A stretch of 64,000 nt of DNA from Chitinibacter sp046530675 (GCF_046530675.1 NZ_CP172558.1:3140159-3204158); one strand, 5' to 3'; shown: positions 17,455-26,749, counted from the stretch's first letter. The notes: a model not told the origin generated them from the sequence alone. Numbers and translations: made by a program.

Positions 17455-17567
17455 GCTGCATACTGGCAATGGCTGCAAGCCAAGCGTTATTTTGTTAAGC
17501 TTTGCGCCATTACGGTCGAAATAAACATTAGAAAACCGATATTCAATAGCCGCTTAGCAAGCTACCC

Positions 17568-18122
17568 ATGAGGAATGACTATATCGTGAAGAAAAAAATC
17601 ATCCTGGCCTGCATTGTGTTGCTTGCACTCTCGTCCGGCATAGTTGGTGTAGTTCATTATCAAGGTAAGGCAGATCAAAGCAAGGCCGATACAGCCAGCC
17701 AAGTCGCCTCAACCAAAATGAGCGATTTAACGGTCAAAAATGTCAAACTGGCTGAGCTAATGGCAAAATCCTTGCCCACCGATGAAGCATCAAAAGATCT
17801 TGGTATCATTCTCAGACCGACATTGGTACGCTTTACTGCCAAACTACTTGATGGCGCAAAACCCCAGAAAGCCGATGTGCTCCTTGCCGCATTGAGCACC
17901 ATGGGCTTTACACCGATGCCTACCGTTAAGCAACGCATTGTATTGGGTTACACAGACGCCAAAAACCAGAAACAATATGTCGTCACCTACATCGAAGAAC
18001 AAGCGGCACAGCACATCGGCAAGTACAAGGCAGGAGACATGCTCGAATTTACTGCTGTACATGCCTATAACTACTCTCGCGGACCTGGGCTGATGATCAT
18101 TGCATTCACCCCCGCTCAATAA
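17568..18122 (+). CDS. Single-pass membrane protein of unknown function within the filament locus
   Basis: The protein has up to 184 residues. One N-terminal hydrophobic segment (KKKIILACIVLLALSSGIVGVV in pieces, about residues 8-30) is followed by a roughly 150-residue periplasmic domain without Cys. No prepilin cleavage site is present. The start is uncertain: ATG 17568, or a GTG at 17586 that better fits the GAGGA at 17570. The domain contains LAELMAKSLPTDEASKDLG and ends in a beta-rich HAYNYSRGPGLMIIAF. I do not recognise the family. Its place between two prepilin genes suggests a system-specific component. Confidence 0.6.
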   Translation: MRNDYIVKKKIILACIVLLALSSGIVGVVHYQGKADQSKADTASQVASTKMSDLTVKNVKLAELMAKSLPTDEASKDLGIILRPTLVRFTAKLLDGAKPQKADVLLAALSTMGFTPMPTVKQRIVLGYTDAKNQKQYVVTYIEEQAAQHIGKYKAGDMLEFTAVHAYNYSRGPGLMIIAFTPAQ

Positions 18123-18154
18123 AATCCAAATCAGACGACCCGCTATCCACATAT

Positions 18155-19021
18155 ATGACTAACCGCCCCAACGCCGGTTTCACGCTACTCGAAATGCTGA
18201 TGGTGATCGCCCTTTTGGCCGCCACAGCAGGCATCGGCCTGGCGACGCTCGGCGATGAAGATGGCAGCCAGCGAGACAATGACACCCGGTATAGGCTGGG
18301 AGTCATTGAACAGGCTATTGTAGGAAGAAATACCCCCGCTTTCGGCGGAGAAATGCGCCTATCCGGCTTTGTCGCAGATATGGGTCGACTGCCCAACACC
18401 ATGGCCGAGTTACTCGGTAGCGGCAATCCAGCTTATGCAACTACCGCCAACGTGTTTTATGACACTACGCCAGATGGCGTCAGCGGTATTACAGATAGCA
18501 ATGACGTAGCAACAGGATTGTCGTTCTCGGCAGGCATTCGAAAGCAAATACAAACCGGCGCAAGCGGGCAATTCAAGGATGGCTGGGGCAATGCCTTTGA
18601 ACCCACATTGGGAAGCAACACCATTAGCTGGTTAAGCAAGGGGCGGGATACTGCATCAGGCGGCGGCGATGACCAAACCATTTCAATTGCGGCCACTGAC
18701 TGGCTGGTCAATCTAGCCAGCTGGACTGTAACCATCAACAACACCGACTCCAATCCACACACCATCAGTATCGTTCTGATCAGTCAGGAAGCCGGTGCAG
18801 CTGCCCTGCAGTGGCGTCAGCGCTGGAGTGCGGATCAAGCCATTGCGGCCAGTAGCAGCCAAATTTTCAGTCTGACCCAACCCGCAGCTTATGCCGGACA
18901 AGTACCATTTGGCCGCCATATTTTGCTGGCAGTTGAAGCGGGCGCAATCAAAGCTAAGCGCTATGTCGACTTTTATCCCGGCACACTTCCGGCTCCTGTG
19001 ACGCTCGAGGTTACGCCATGA
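18155..19021 (+). CDS. Prepilin-like protein (third pilin of the locus)
   Basis: The 288-residue protein has the prepilin peptidase site NAG|FTLLEMLMVIALLAA after an 8-residue leader, with Glu+5. The remaining about 250 residues form a large exported head that looks like a minor or tip pilin rather than a compact GspH. It contains a DGWGNAFEP motif as in GspG-like pseudopilins, then a C-terminal beta-sandwich-like part (LVNLASWTVTINNTD). It has no Cys. It overlaps the next gene by 4 bp (ATGA) and therefore starts the contiguous assembly operon 18155-26732. Confidence 0.78.
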   Translation: MTNRPNAGFTLLEMLMVIALLAATAGIGLATLGDEDGSQRDNDTRYRLGVIEQAIVGRNTPAFGGEMRLSGFVADMGRLPNTMAELLGSGNPAYATTANVFYDTTPDGVSGITDSNDVATGLSFSAGIRKQIQTGASGQFKDGWGNAFEPTLGSNTISWLSKGRDTASGGGDDQTISIAATDWLVNLASWTVTINNTDSNPHTISIVLISQEAGAAALQWRQRWSADQAIAASSSQIFSLTQPAAYAGQVPFGRHILLAVEAGAIKAKRYVDFYPGTLPAPVTLEVTP

Positions 19022-20643
19022 GTTTATTCAAAAAAAAACCGACTTTATTGCTGATCTGGACCGGTTTCAAACTGCATGCAGCGATCTGGAATAATGGCAT
19101 AAACGAAAGTTCAACGACTATTGCAGCAATCCGGCTTGAGCAGGCTTTATCGATGCTGCCCGAGCTGTATCGCAAAACTCAGAACGTCATTCTGGCGGCC
19201 AATGATATTGTGACGACCTGGGTTGATTTCCCGGTCAATCCTTACAGCCCCAAGCCACGCCGTGAAATGGATTCGATGGCACGTTGGGAGCTTGAGCCAC
19301 TGCTTGAGCAACATCAGGCTATCTGGTCACTCGGTGCAGTTCTGGAAGGTCGCGGCAGCCTGTCGGCTAATTCACGACTCGTGATTGAAGAAAAAATTGC
19401 CGAACTCGGTGCACAATCGACCCCCAGTCAATTTGGCGATTTGGCCATCCGACTGGGTTTGCTGCAGCGCGAAGAGCTCGATCAGGCGCTCAAACATCAG
19501 ACCATTTTGCGTGAAACCAGTAAAACCGTGAGCGTCGGACATCACGGCTATCATCTGAATGGTGGTGCTTCACTGTATGGCTGGCTGCTATCGGGCACCA
19601 TCAGTTCTCGCCTCGAAGAATGGCGCCTCGCATTTCAACAGGAAGGACTGAAACTCACCCAGCTACTTCCATTGAACGGCCTTGCCACCACTGGACTCGG
19701 CGGTAGCAGAATCGGGCTTGAAATTTATCAGGAATCAGTCGTTGCAGTCTTGATGATAGCGGGACAGATCCAGGGGATTCGTCAAGAAGAGCGTGCAATT
19801 CACCGCAACCAGGACGATTGGGTCAGTAATATGGTTTATGACTGGGCTCTCCCTGAAATTACTCATGTTGATGTCATCTGGTTTTGCGTGCCAGAACCGG
19901 CCATGATCGCTTCACTTGGAGATCGTTTTGGCCTGACACCGACCGAGCATCCTGACGGCATTGATATGCAAATGCGCCAGCTAGCCAAGCTGATGAGCAG
20001 CAAACCTTTACCTGGCCAATGCGCCCCGCTGCCGATTAAACCGCCACTCGATATTGACTGGAAAAATCCGGCATTGATGCGCTGGTACCTGTTTGGGCTT
20101 GGGCTGGCTCTGATTCTGGGCTGGGCTGGAACTTCGGTGTTTGAATTGACACAACAACAGCGCGACTTTGCCGAAGCGGTGAAGACCCTGAGCACACAAA
20201 CCGATTCGCACTCCAAATACAGTGATACCGAAACCGCAATGTCGATGCTTTATCAGCAGGTAAAAACCAGTCAGGCCGAGCATGATCTGATCAAGGCACG
20301 AGTCGGACGTATCATTAATCTGGATGACCGTGTTCAGCAATTGCCTGAATTGATTCGCGTCCTGGGCAATGTTATCGGTGATCAGGTCGTGCTTAATGTA
20401 TTGAAAGAAAATACCAAAAAGGGTAATGGCAATATCGGCATCTATGTCGAAGCATGGTCGTTATCTGATGTGGCGGGTCAGGAGTTTGCAGCCAATGTTG
20501 CCGAAGCCATTAAATCGAATGGCTTTATTGTGACCCAGTCACAAGTCACCGTCGCTCCCGGCCGAAACGAATTACCCGGCTATAAAATCAGCTTTTGGTT
20601 GATTCCTGAAGAAAAACGCACACAACCCAAGGTGATTCCATGA
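19018..20643 (+). CDS. GspL/MshI-like (PilM-PilN fusion) inner-membrane platform protein with MshEN-like motif
   Basis: The 541-residue protein has a cytoplasmic N-terminal domain of about 340 residues, in the position of the actin-like PilM/GspL domain. One transmembrane helix follows (YLFGLGLALILGWAGTSVF, about 357-375), then a periplasmic coiled coil and a ferredoxin-like PilN/GspL domain. Residues 138-161 fit the 24-residue c-di-GMP motif of MshEN domains: FG in place of LG, I-x-x-G at 144-147, LL, then L154, L158 and Q161 at the expected spacing. Such a motif normally sits in the ATPase N-domain, so finding it here is odd. The protein links the ATPase to the periplasmic subcomplex. It overlaps both neighbours by 4 bp. 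Confidence 0.72.
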   Translation: MSLFKKKPTLLLIWTGFKLHAAIWNNGINESSTTIAAIRLEQALSMLPELYRKTQNVILAANDIVTTWVDFPVNPYSPKPRREMDSMARWELEPLLEQHQAIWSLGAVLEGRGSLSANSRLVIEEKIAELGAQSTPSQFGDLAIRLGLLQREELDQALKHQTILRETSKTVSVGHHGYHLNGGASLYGWLLSGTISSRLEEWRLAFQQEGLKLTQLLPLNGLATTGLGGSRIGLEIYQESVVAVLMIAGQIQGIRQEERAIHRNQDDWVSNMVYDWALPEITHVDVIWFCVPEPAMIASLGDRFGLTPTEHPDGIDMQMRQLAKLMSSKPLPGQCAPLPIKPPLDIDWKNPALMRWYLFGLGLALILGWAGTSVFELTQQQRDFAEAVKTLSTQTDSHSKYSDTETAMSMLYQQVKTSQAEHDLIKARVGRIINLDDRVQQLPELIRVLGNVIGDQVVLNVLKENTKKGNGNIGIYVEAWSLSDVAGQEFAANVAEAIKSNGFIVTQSQVTVAPGRNELPGYKISFWLIPEEKRTQPKVIP

Positions 20644-21311
20644 AATCACGCTTTTCAATATCAGCCATCAGAATGGCATGGAAGAAAAGATCCAGAACGC
20701 ATCAGAATCAGTATCTGATCGCCAGTCTGGCAATTATTGCATCACTTGCTTATGCAATTAATCTGTATAGCCAGCAAAGCATTTTTAAAATCGAACAAAA
20801 AATTGCCGCAGTGAACGAAAAAGCGAATGCAATCAGAACTGTAGGCGAAGTCCCCCCCGGAACCAGCATTGCCGATTTGCACGAGGCATTGAAAGTGTTA
20901 AGACTGGGAACCACCCAATTGCTTGACCGGGAAAGAGAGCTGACCAATCGCTTTGCACCCAAAGGGGATCTGGTCGCCCATCAGAACCTTAAAATTGCCA
21001 TTTCTGCCATGGCAAACCGTTGCGATTTACTGGTTGATGAATTTACAGACATTGGGATTAGCGCTGCGGAAATTCGCAATCCACCCAATTCAGAAATGTG
21101 GGCTAAATTGGCAGACAACCCTTATCAGAGACCATTAATTCAATTCAAGGCACGGGCATCTTATCGAGGATTGATGCAATTTCTGGAAGGCTTAAAAACA
21201 TTACCTTATTTAGTCGCGCCGGTACGGTTTGAAATTGAAGTCAAATATCGCAAGGACAATGCGGGCGATTTGAAGCAGTGGCTGGAAATCTCAATGGATC
21301 TGTCTCTGTAA
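20640..21311 (+). CDS. PilO/GspM/MshJ-like inner-membrane assembly protein
   Basis: The 223-residue protein has a basic cytoplasmic N-terminus, one transmembrane helix (YLIASLAIIASLAYAINLY, about residues 26-44), a heptad-rich coiled coil (about 50-110), and a C-terminal domain with the RASYRGLMQFLEGLKTLPYL element. That element is typical of PilO/GspM ferredoxin-like folds. It is predicted to pair with the preceding GspL/MshI-like protein. It starts 4 bp inside the previous gene and is followed after 49 bp by the ATPase gene, which has a strong AGGAGG-type site. Confidence 0.72.
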   Translation: MKSRFSISAIRMAWKKRSRTHQNQYLIASLAIIASLAYAINLYSQQSIFKIEQKIAAVNEKANAIRTVGEVPPGTSIADLHEALKVLRLGTTQLLDRERELTNRFAPKGDLVAHQNLKIAISAMANRCDLLVDEFTDIGISAAEIRNPPNSEMWAKLADNPYQRPLIQFKARASYRGLMQFLEGLKTLPYLVAPVRFEIEVKYRKDNAGDLKQWLEISMDLSL

Positions 21312-21360
21312 ACATATCGTTATTAACAACAATGCAGCATGAATACAAAAGGAGGGGAAA

Positions 21361-22959
21361 ATGAATGAGGCCGCTTTAATCAATGCAGCTATTGAAACCG
21401 GTTTGATTGATGCCCACTCCCTGCCTTCATTACGTGCACGGGCTCGTACTGAGCGCCTGCCTTTTCTGGAAGTCGCGCTGCGTGAACACCGTCTACCACT
21501 AACAGCGCTCAATATGGCGCTCGCCACTTCACGAAAAATCCCTTACCTCAATCCTGAAGAGTGTTTTGTTGCCGCAGAGGATTTGCTCAAGCTCCCCCCT
21601 AGCCTCACACAACGACATTTAACTCTACCTGTCAGATTCAACAATCAGCGTTTTTTGCTGGTTGGTGACCCGGACGACAGAGCTGCACAGGATGCCGCCC
21701 GCCGAGCCCTTGGCGTGTCTTTACCAATTGCACTGGCTGAATCAGATAGCTTGGCGGCCATACTGAAACAGCACACAGGCAATTCAGGCGGTTATACCAA
21801 TGAAATCGAAGACCCAGTCAAATTGCTGGATCGGATCATGAAAGAAGCCTGGCTCAGATATGCGTCAGATATTCACATCGAACCCACTTATGACACCTGG
21901 CGTATTCGTTTTCGTGCCGATGGTGTTTTGCAGCACTGGGGCGGAATGCTGCCTAAAGCCAATGGCGAAGCTTTGATATCACGCATCAAAGTACTGGCTG
22001 GCATGGACATTACAGAGTCGCGCATTCCTCAAGATGGCAGCATGCATTACGAAATCAAGGACTGGCACAATGCTGAAAGCGACTTGCGGATAGCCAGCGT
22101 ACCAGCCCGCTACGGCGAACGGCTGACCATTCGATTACTCAATCAAGGCAAACTCAATCTGTCACTGAATCAGCTTGGCATGCCTCCTGTTTTGCTTGAG
22201 AAATTCAAAGCGACCCTCGCCAAACCACACGGGATCGTATTAGTCACGGGACCGACCGGATCGGGAAAGTCAACCACGCTCTACGCCACACTGCGAACAC
22301 TCGATGTAAACCGATTCAATATCATGACGGTAGAAGATCCGGTCGAACAAACACTTAATGGCGTTACCCAGGTTCAGGCCAATGAAAAATGCGATTTTCC
22401 AGATGCAATCAAGTCTTTTTTGCGTCACGACCCAGACATTATTATGGTCGGAGAAATCCGCGATCCAGACACGGCAAAAACGGCACTTAAAGCAGCAATG
22501 ACTGGTCACCTGGTACTATCCACGCTACACACCAACAATGCGCTCGCCGCTTTAACGCGCATGGTTGATATTGGCTGCGAAAGCTTTCTGGTTGCCGATA
22601 CCGTCGTTGCCGTGTTTGCGCAGCGACTCGTGCGGCGTTTATGCAAAGCCTGCCGTACAACTAGCCAAAGTACCCAGGAAGAAAGCCAACTACTCGGCAT
22701 CCCACTCAATTCGCCCATTTACCGACCACACGGTTGCCCCCAATGTATGGGCAGTGGCTATCGTGGGCGCATTGGGCTTTACGAAGGCATGTGGGTCAAC
22801 CCTGAAGTCGCAGATGCTGTGGCTGCAGGCAAAACCGAACGCCAACTCATCCCTCTGGTTAAAGACTGGTATCGACTCAAAGAAGATGCCCGAACAAAAG
22901 TGCTCGATGGAACAACCAGTGTTGACGAAGTGCGATACTACCTGCTGGGAGAAGAGTGA
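21361..22959 (+). CDS. GspE/PilB/MshE-family assembly ATPase
   Basis: This 532-residue type II/IV secretion ATPase has an N-terminal GspE-N-like helical domain (about 1-130), Walker A GPTGSGKST at about 297-305, Walker B region IIMVGEIRDPDTA, and the His box LSTLHTNNA. It also has the tetracysteine zinc element CKAC...CPQC near residues 430-465, which marks PilB/GspE rather than PilT retraction ATPases. It powers pseudopilus or pilus extension on the cytoplasmic face. AAAGGAGGGG at 21349-21358 is a very strong ribosome-binding site. No PilT-like retraction ATPase lies in the locus. Confidence 0.9.
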   Translation: MNEAALINAAIETGLIDAHSLPSLRARARTERLPFLEVALREHRLPLTALNMALATSRKIPYLNPEECFVAAEDLLKLPPSLTQRHLTLPVRFNNQRFLLVGDPDDRAAQDAARRALGVSLPIALAESDSLAAILKQHTGNSGGYTNEIEDPVKLLDRIMKEAWLRYASDIHIEPTYDTWRIRFRADGVLQHWGGMLPKANGEALISRIKVLAGMDITESRIPQDGSMHYEIKDWHNAESDLRIASVPARYGERLTIRLLNQGKLNLSLNQLGMPPVLLEKFKATLAKPHGIVLVTGPTGSGKSTTLYATLRTLDVNRFNIMTVEDPVEQTLNGVTQVQANEKCDFPDAIKSFLRHDPDIIMVGEIRDPDTAKTALKAAMTGHLVLSTLHTNNALAALTRMVDIGCESFLVADTVVAVFAQRLVRRLCKACRTTSQSTQEESQLLGIPLNSPIYRPHGCPQCMGSGYRGRIGLYEGMWVNPEVADAVAAGKTERQLIPLVKDWYRLKEDARTKVLDGTTSVDEVRYYLLGEE

Positions 22960-22961
22960 AA

Positions 22962-24179
22962 ATGGCCTGGCGCTATCGAGCCCTGGATCGCAACGGAAAT
23001 GAAATGACTGATGTCATTGATGTGGCCAGCGAAACTGCTGCCCAGCAATTTCTACGCCAATCTGGATTGCATATCCTCGAATTAAGGGAAATTCAACCCG
23101 AGCTAGATAATGAAGGCAATCTGAGCACAATGCTGCATCCTGCAGCATGGCTTGGCATCAACCAAAATGACCTGATTCTATTATTTCGCCAGCTATCGCT
23201 ATTACTCAGGTCAGGTAATACACTGATTAATGCAATCAATACCAGCATCCAAATTTCCGGCAAATACCGGATGAAACGAGTACTTGAAATCATCTCACTC
23301 AAACTCCAGCAAGGGCAAAGTTTTTCCAGTGCATTGGCAGATATTGGCAAACCTTTTACACCGATGATGGCAGAACTCATTTCCAGTGGAGAGCAAATAG
23401 GGGAATTGAGCACCGTACTTGAACGATTGGCACTCGATCTGGAACGAAGTAAAGAGTTACGTCAGCAACTGATCACCAGTTCGATTTATCCAGTCATGGT
23501 ATTTTTATTGTCAGTCGGAGTCGTTTTATACCTCGTTCTGACGGTAGTCCCCAAATTCCAGTCTTTTCTTGAAGCCCGAGGCAAAGCCATTCCCTGGGCC
23601 GCACAGACATTGCTGGATACCGTCCACTGGTTACTCGAAAATGGCTTATTTGCATTTACTACAATTGCTCTGTTAGCAGCGGCCATTCTACTGAGCTACC
23701 GCATCAATGTGACCCGGTACTGGATCGATCAAATATTGCTAAAAATTCCTATTGTCGGGTCGTGCATCATTTCGGCAAACATGGCAAAAACCTGTTGGAC
23801 TTTAGCAATACTGTTGCAAAGTGGCCTATCTTTGCTATCGAGTTTACGAATTACTGCCTATACAATAGATAATCATGTACACCGGCAAGCTTTATTGGAG
23901 GCTGGCGAGAAAATCCTGCAAGGACAGTCTTTGGCACAAAGTTTAAAAATTGATATATTCCCTAAGTTATTTGCTCAAATGGCATTGCTGGGAGAGAAAA
24001 CAGGGGAAATTGCCAAGATCATGACCGAACTTGGTCTGTTTTTCCGAAAAGAACTGGATCAACGGGTCAAATTACTGTCATTACTGGTTGAGCCCATGAT
24101 GATTTTATTAGTCGGCGGGATTGTCGGCTTTGTGTACTTTGCCTTTTTTCAAGCTGTATTTACGCTTTCAACCCGTTAA
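22962..24179 (+). CDS. GspF/PilC/MshG-family inner-membrane platform protein
   Basis: The 405-residue protein has the two-repeat GspF architecture. The N-terminal AWRYRALDRNGNEM segment is followed by two T2SF domains, each with the ELISSGEQIGELS or LGEKTGEIAKIM signature, and three hydrophobic segments (about 170-195, 220-245 and the C-terminal LLVEPMMILLVGGIVGFVYF in parts). It anchors the ATPase and receives pilins in the inner membrane. The ATG at 22962 follows the ATPase stop by 2 bp with GGGAGAAG upstream. An in-frame GTG at 22956 is an alternative. Confidence 0.88.
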   Translation: MAWRYRALDRNGNEMTDVIDVASETAAQQFLRQSGLHILELREIQPELDNEGNLSTMLHPAAWLGINQNDLILLFRQLSLLLRSGNTLINAINTSIQISGKYRMKRVLEIISLKLQQGQSFSSALADIGKPFTPMMAELISSGEQIGELSTVLERLALDLERSKELRQQLITSSIYPVMVFLLSVGVVLYLVLTVVPKFQSFLEARGKAIPWAAQTLLDTVHWLLENGLFAFTTIALLAAAILLSYRINVTRYWIDQILLKIPIVGSCIISANMAKTCWTLAILLQSGLSLLSSLRITAYTIDNHVHRQALLEAGEKILQGQSLAQSLKIDIFPKLFAQMALLGEKTGEIAKIMTELGLFFRKELDQRVKLLSLLVEPMMILLVGGIVGFVYFAFFQAVFTLSTR

Positions 24180-24213
24180 ACATAGCGGCAAATCCGTCAT
24201 CAACAGAGAACGT

Positions 24214-24672
24214 ATGCAAAACAACAACAGCTCAGGCCATGTAGCCAGAACCATTGCGATGGTGCTGTGTGTTTGCACGTTCAGCATTACGCCAGCATTG
24301 GCCGGAAAACTCCCCAACGATCTCAGCTTTGACGCAGCTTCAGCCTCTACGCCAGCAAAAGCAGCAAACACATCAGCACGAGATCCATTTTCGGTTAGCC
24401 CTCAGTTTATGACTCAAGGCCGCTTTAATGATCAATTTTCTTCAGGCGGGATGACAAGCAGCATAGAACGGATTAAGGTCAAAGCCATTCTGTGGCAACC
24501 CAAAGGAAAAAGCATCGTATCACTCACTATTGATGGTAAAGATACCGTGACGCTGCGTGTTGGAGAGACTTTAACGCTCAGCAAAGGGGCACTGAAAGTA
24601 CTTTCGATCGATCCGGATACTGTCGTAATCGAAGCGGGCTTTCTGCCGCAAGGGCTGATGGTTTTACGATGA
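24214..24672 (+). CDS. PilP/MshK/GspC-like periplasmic lipoprotein-free assembly protein
   Basis: The protein has 152 residues from the ATG at 24214. A signal sequence (IAMVLCVCTFSITPALA|G) is followed by a low-complexity Ser/Ala linker, then DPFSVSP and a small beta domain (IKVKAILWQPKGKSIVSLTIDGKDTVTLRVGE, read in parts). The domain has the AIL...INGK...VGE pattern of PilP/MshK/GspC homology-region domains. In related systems this domain docks to the N0 domain of the secretin encoded next, which starts 4 bp inside this gene. An upstream extension of the frame overlaps the GspF-like gene and is unlikely to be translated. Confidence 0.72.
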   Translation: MQNNNSSGHVARTIAMVLCVCTFSITPALAGKLPNDLSFDAASASTPAKAANTSARDPFSVSPQFMTQGRFNDQFSSGGMTSSIERIKVKAILWQPKGKSIVSLTIDGKDTVTLRVGETLTLSKGALKVLSIDPDTVVIEAGFLPQGLMVLR

Positions 24673-26732
24673 AAATCAACACCTACACCACGCTGATCGC
24701 AGCCCTTTTTCTTAGTGGCATTACACTTGCCGCCAAAATAGAACCACAGCAACCAACACTGACTGTGTATGGCAGCACACAATCCATTGGTGACGTCGAT
24801 TTTCGCTCTGTTCGGCTTGCCGAAGTTGCACGCTTGGTATCCAAACTCTCCGGCTTTAACGTTATTGCCAGCAATAAAGTAGCCGACATGGAGGTTACCC
24901 TTTACCTCAGAAATACCACCTTACCTGCTCTGGTTAGTAATTTATGCCGTGCAACTGGCCTCTGGTATCGCTTTGATCGAGACAGCCGAACTTATATCAT
25001 CATGAGCGAAGACGAGTTCAGGCACGACATTATCGTTGCCCGCGATGACAAAACTCGAGTATTGACACTCAAACATAACAACGTAGTCAGTGCGGCCAAT
25101 GCAGTCAAATCGCTTTTTGGTGATCGGGTGCAACTCGAAATTCCAGTCGAAGAAGCCCCTCCCTTGGCACTGAGCTCTCGAAATGCCGGTCAAATCTCGG
25201 TTGCAGCAAATAATCTGGCCTCGATTTCCGGCCAGGGTGGACTGGGTTACAACCGATTCAATCCATACAACGATGGCCGCTACTATGATGGCCGCCCCAA
25301 CAATAATTATTACAACACCAACGACGACCCGAACCAGTTACGTTCGATCAAACAAATCATTGCGGAAGCTAGCACAAATACACTTAAAGAGCTTCAAGCT
25401 ACCGACGGCAAAACCAAAGTCAATCCGAGCGGGGCTCCAATTTATGTCACTTATAACAATCTGCACAATTTATTAATGGTGCGTAGTTCGGACGAGGATG
25501 CACTCAATGCGATTGATCAACTCATTGCCAGCATAGACCTGCCATCCAAACAAGTTTTATTGGAAATGCAAATTCTGGAGCTTGGGGTCGGCGACGATTT
25601 CAAATCCGCGTTCAGCGTTTCATACAGTGACGGCAAAAGCTCGATTGGTTTTGGTAACGACGCGAAAAGTGCCGGTGGCGGCTTTAGCTATGGCTTCTTG
25701 AACGATATGTGGAAAATTCGTCTGGAGTTATTGCAATCACAAAACAAGATCAAAGTGGTTTCAACGCCCTCGCTGCTCAGTATTAATAATCAGCCCGCGC
25801 GGCTATTTATTGGTGAAGAAGCCATTCTCACCACAGGTATCGATGCCAATACAACGACCAACGACAATCAAACAAATACCAAAACTTCGGTAAAAACCGA
25901 AAAACGTGACATTGGCCAGACATTAACCATCTTGCCTCGAATCAATGCAGATCGCAGTATTGCACTGACAATTGACCAAGAAATTTCGAATATTATTCGT
26001 GGCGGAGCCACCCTGCCGATTACACTGGATAATCGAGTAGTTAATTGGCCCATTGACACCGTTTCTAATGCGACCTCTCAGCTCACCGTTTTGGCTCAGG
26101 ATGGTCGCGCCATCATTATTGGTGGACTGACAAAAAGCAGCATTAGCCGCAATGCAGACAAAGTTCCGGTTTTGGGGGATGTTCCAGTGGTCGGACATTT
26201 ATTCCGCTCGACCAATGACACATCCAGCGAACGTCAAATGGTACTCATCATTACACCGCGATTGATGGATGCCGGCAATTATGACAACTTCAGAACCGCC
26301 AACATGATTGCCAACAAAACCAGTGAAGTCATGTACCAAACACCGGTTGGCAATATGCCGGATCTGAACAACGTTACGGCGCCCTTCAAACCTGCAGGTG
26401 TTATGCCGCCGCCCAGTACATCAGACGGGGCACCGATTGTCAGAGTGATGCAACCACCAGTAGTTACACAAGAAGCAACATTACCAGTACAAGCAAGTGC
26501 GCCAACTTATATTGCACCCAAGCCAGTGGTACAACAGGCAGCACCACAGCCCATCACGCCCGTGCCAAGCAGCACTGTTGTGACGCCGCAAACTCCAATT
26601 GCAACTACACCAGTCAGCACCACCCCAATTGTACAGGCACCAATCAGCGTCAAAACGCCCGTCACAACAGTACAAACACCAACTCAACCGACTGTTGAAC
26701 GCCCCGTATTTAGCACTTTCGATACCGAGTAA
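24669..26732 (+). CDS. Outer-membrane secretin (GspD/PilQ/MshL family)
   Basis: The 687-residue protein has a signal peptide (LIAALFLSGITLAA). An N0/STN domain follows (about 30-110, with FRSVRLAEVARLVSKLSG), then a short N1-type domain and a Gly/Asn/Tyr-rich insertion (about 185-220). The secretin core (about 290-550) has VLLEMQILELGVGDDF, VVSTPSLLSINNQPA and VPVLGDVPVVGHLF. The last about 130 residues are a Pro/Thr/Gln-rich repetitive tail after LIITPRLMDA, unusual for secretins and possibly wall- or partner-binding. The secretin forms the outer-membrane gate of the system. It is the last gene of the operon and is closed by a terminator. Confidence 0.88.
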   Translation: MKINTYTTLIAALFLSGITLAAKIEPQQPTLTVYGSTQSIGDVDFRSVRLAEVARLVSKLSGFNVIASNKVADMEVTLYLRNTTLPALVSNLCRATGLWYRFDRDSRTYIIMSEDEFRHDIIVARDDKTRVLTLKHNNVVSAANAVKSLFGDRVQLEIPVEEAPPLALSSRNAGQISVAANNLASISGQGGLGYNRFNPYNDGRYYDGRPNNNYYNTNDDPNQLRSIKQIIAEASTNTLKELQATDGKTKVNPSGAPIYVTYNNLHNLLMVRSSDEDALNAIDQLIASIDLPSKQVLLEMQILELGVGDDFKSAFSVSYSDGKSSIGFGNDAKSAGGGFSYGFLNDMWKIRLELLQSQNKIKVVSTPSLLSINNQPARLFIGEEAILTTGIDANTTTNDNQTNTKTSVKTEKRDIGQTLTILPRINADRSIALTIDQEISNIIRGGATLPITLDNRVVNWPIDTVSNATSQLTVLAQDGRAIIIGGLTKSSISRNADKVPVLGDVPVVGHLFRSTNDTSSERQMVLIITPRLMDAGNYDNFRTANMIANKTSEVMYQTPVGNMPDLNNVTAPFKPAGVMPPPSTSDGAPIVRVMQPPVVTQEATLPVQASAPTYIAPKPVVQQAAPQPITPVPSSTVVTPQTPIATTPVSTTPIVQAPISVKTPVTTVQTPTQPTVERPVFSTFDTE

Positions 26733-26749
26733 TTCGGCAACGGTAATAA

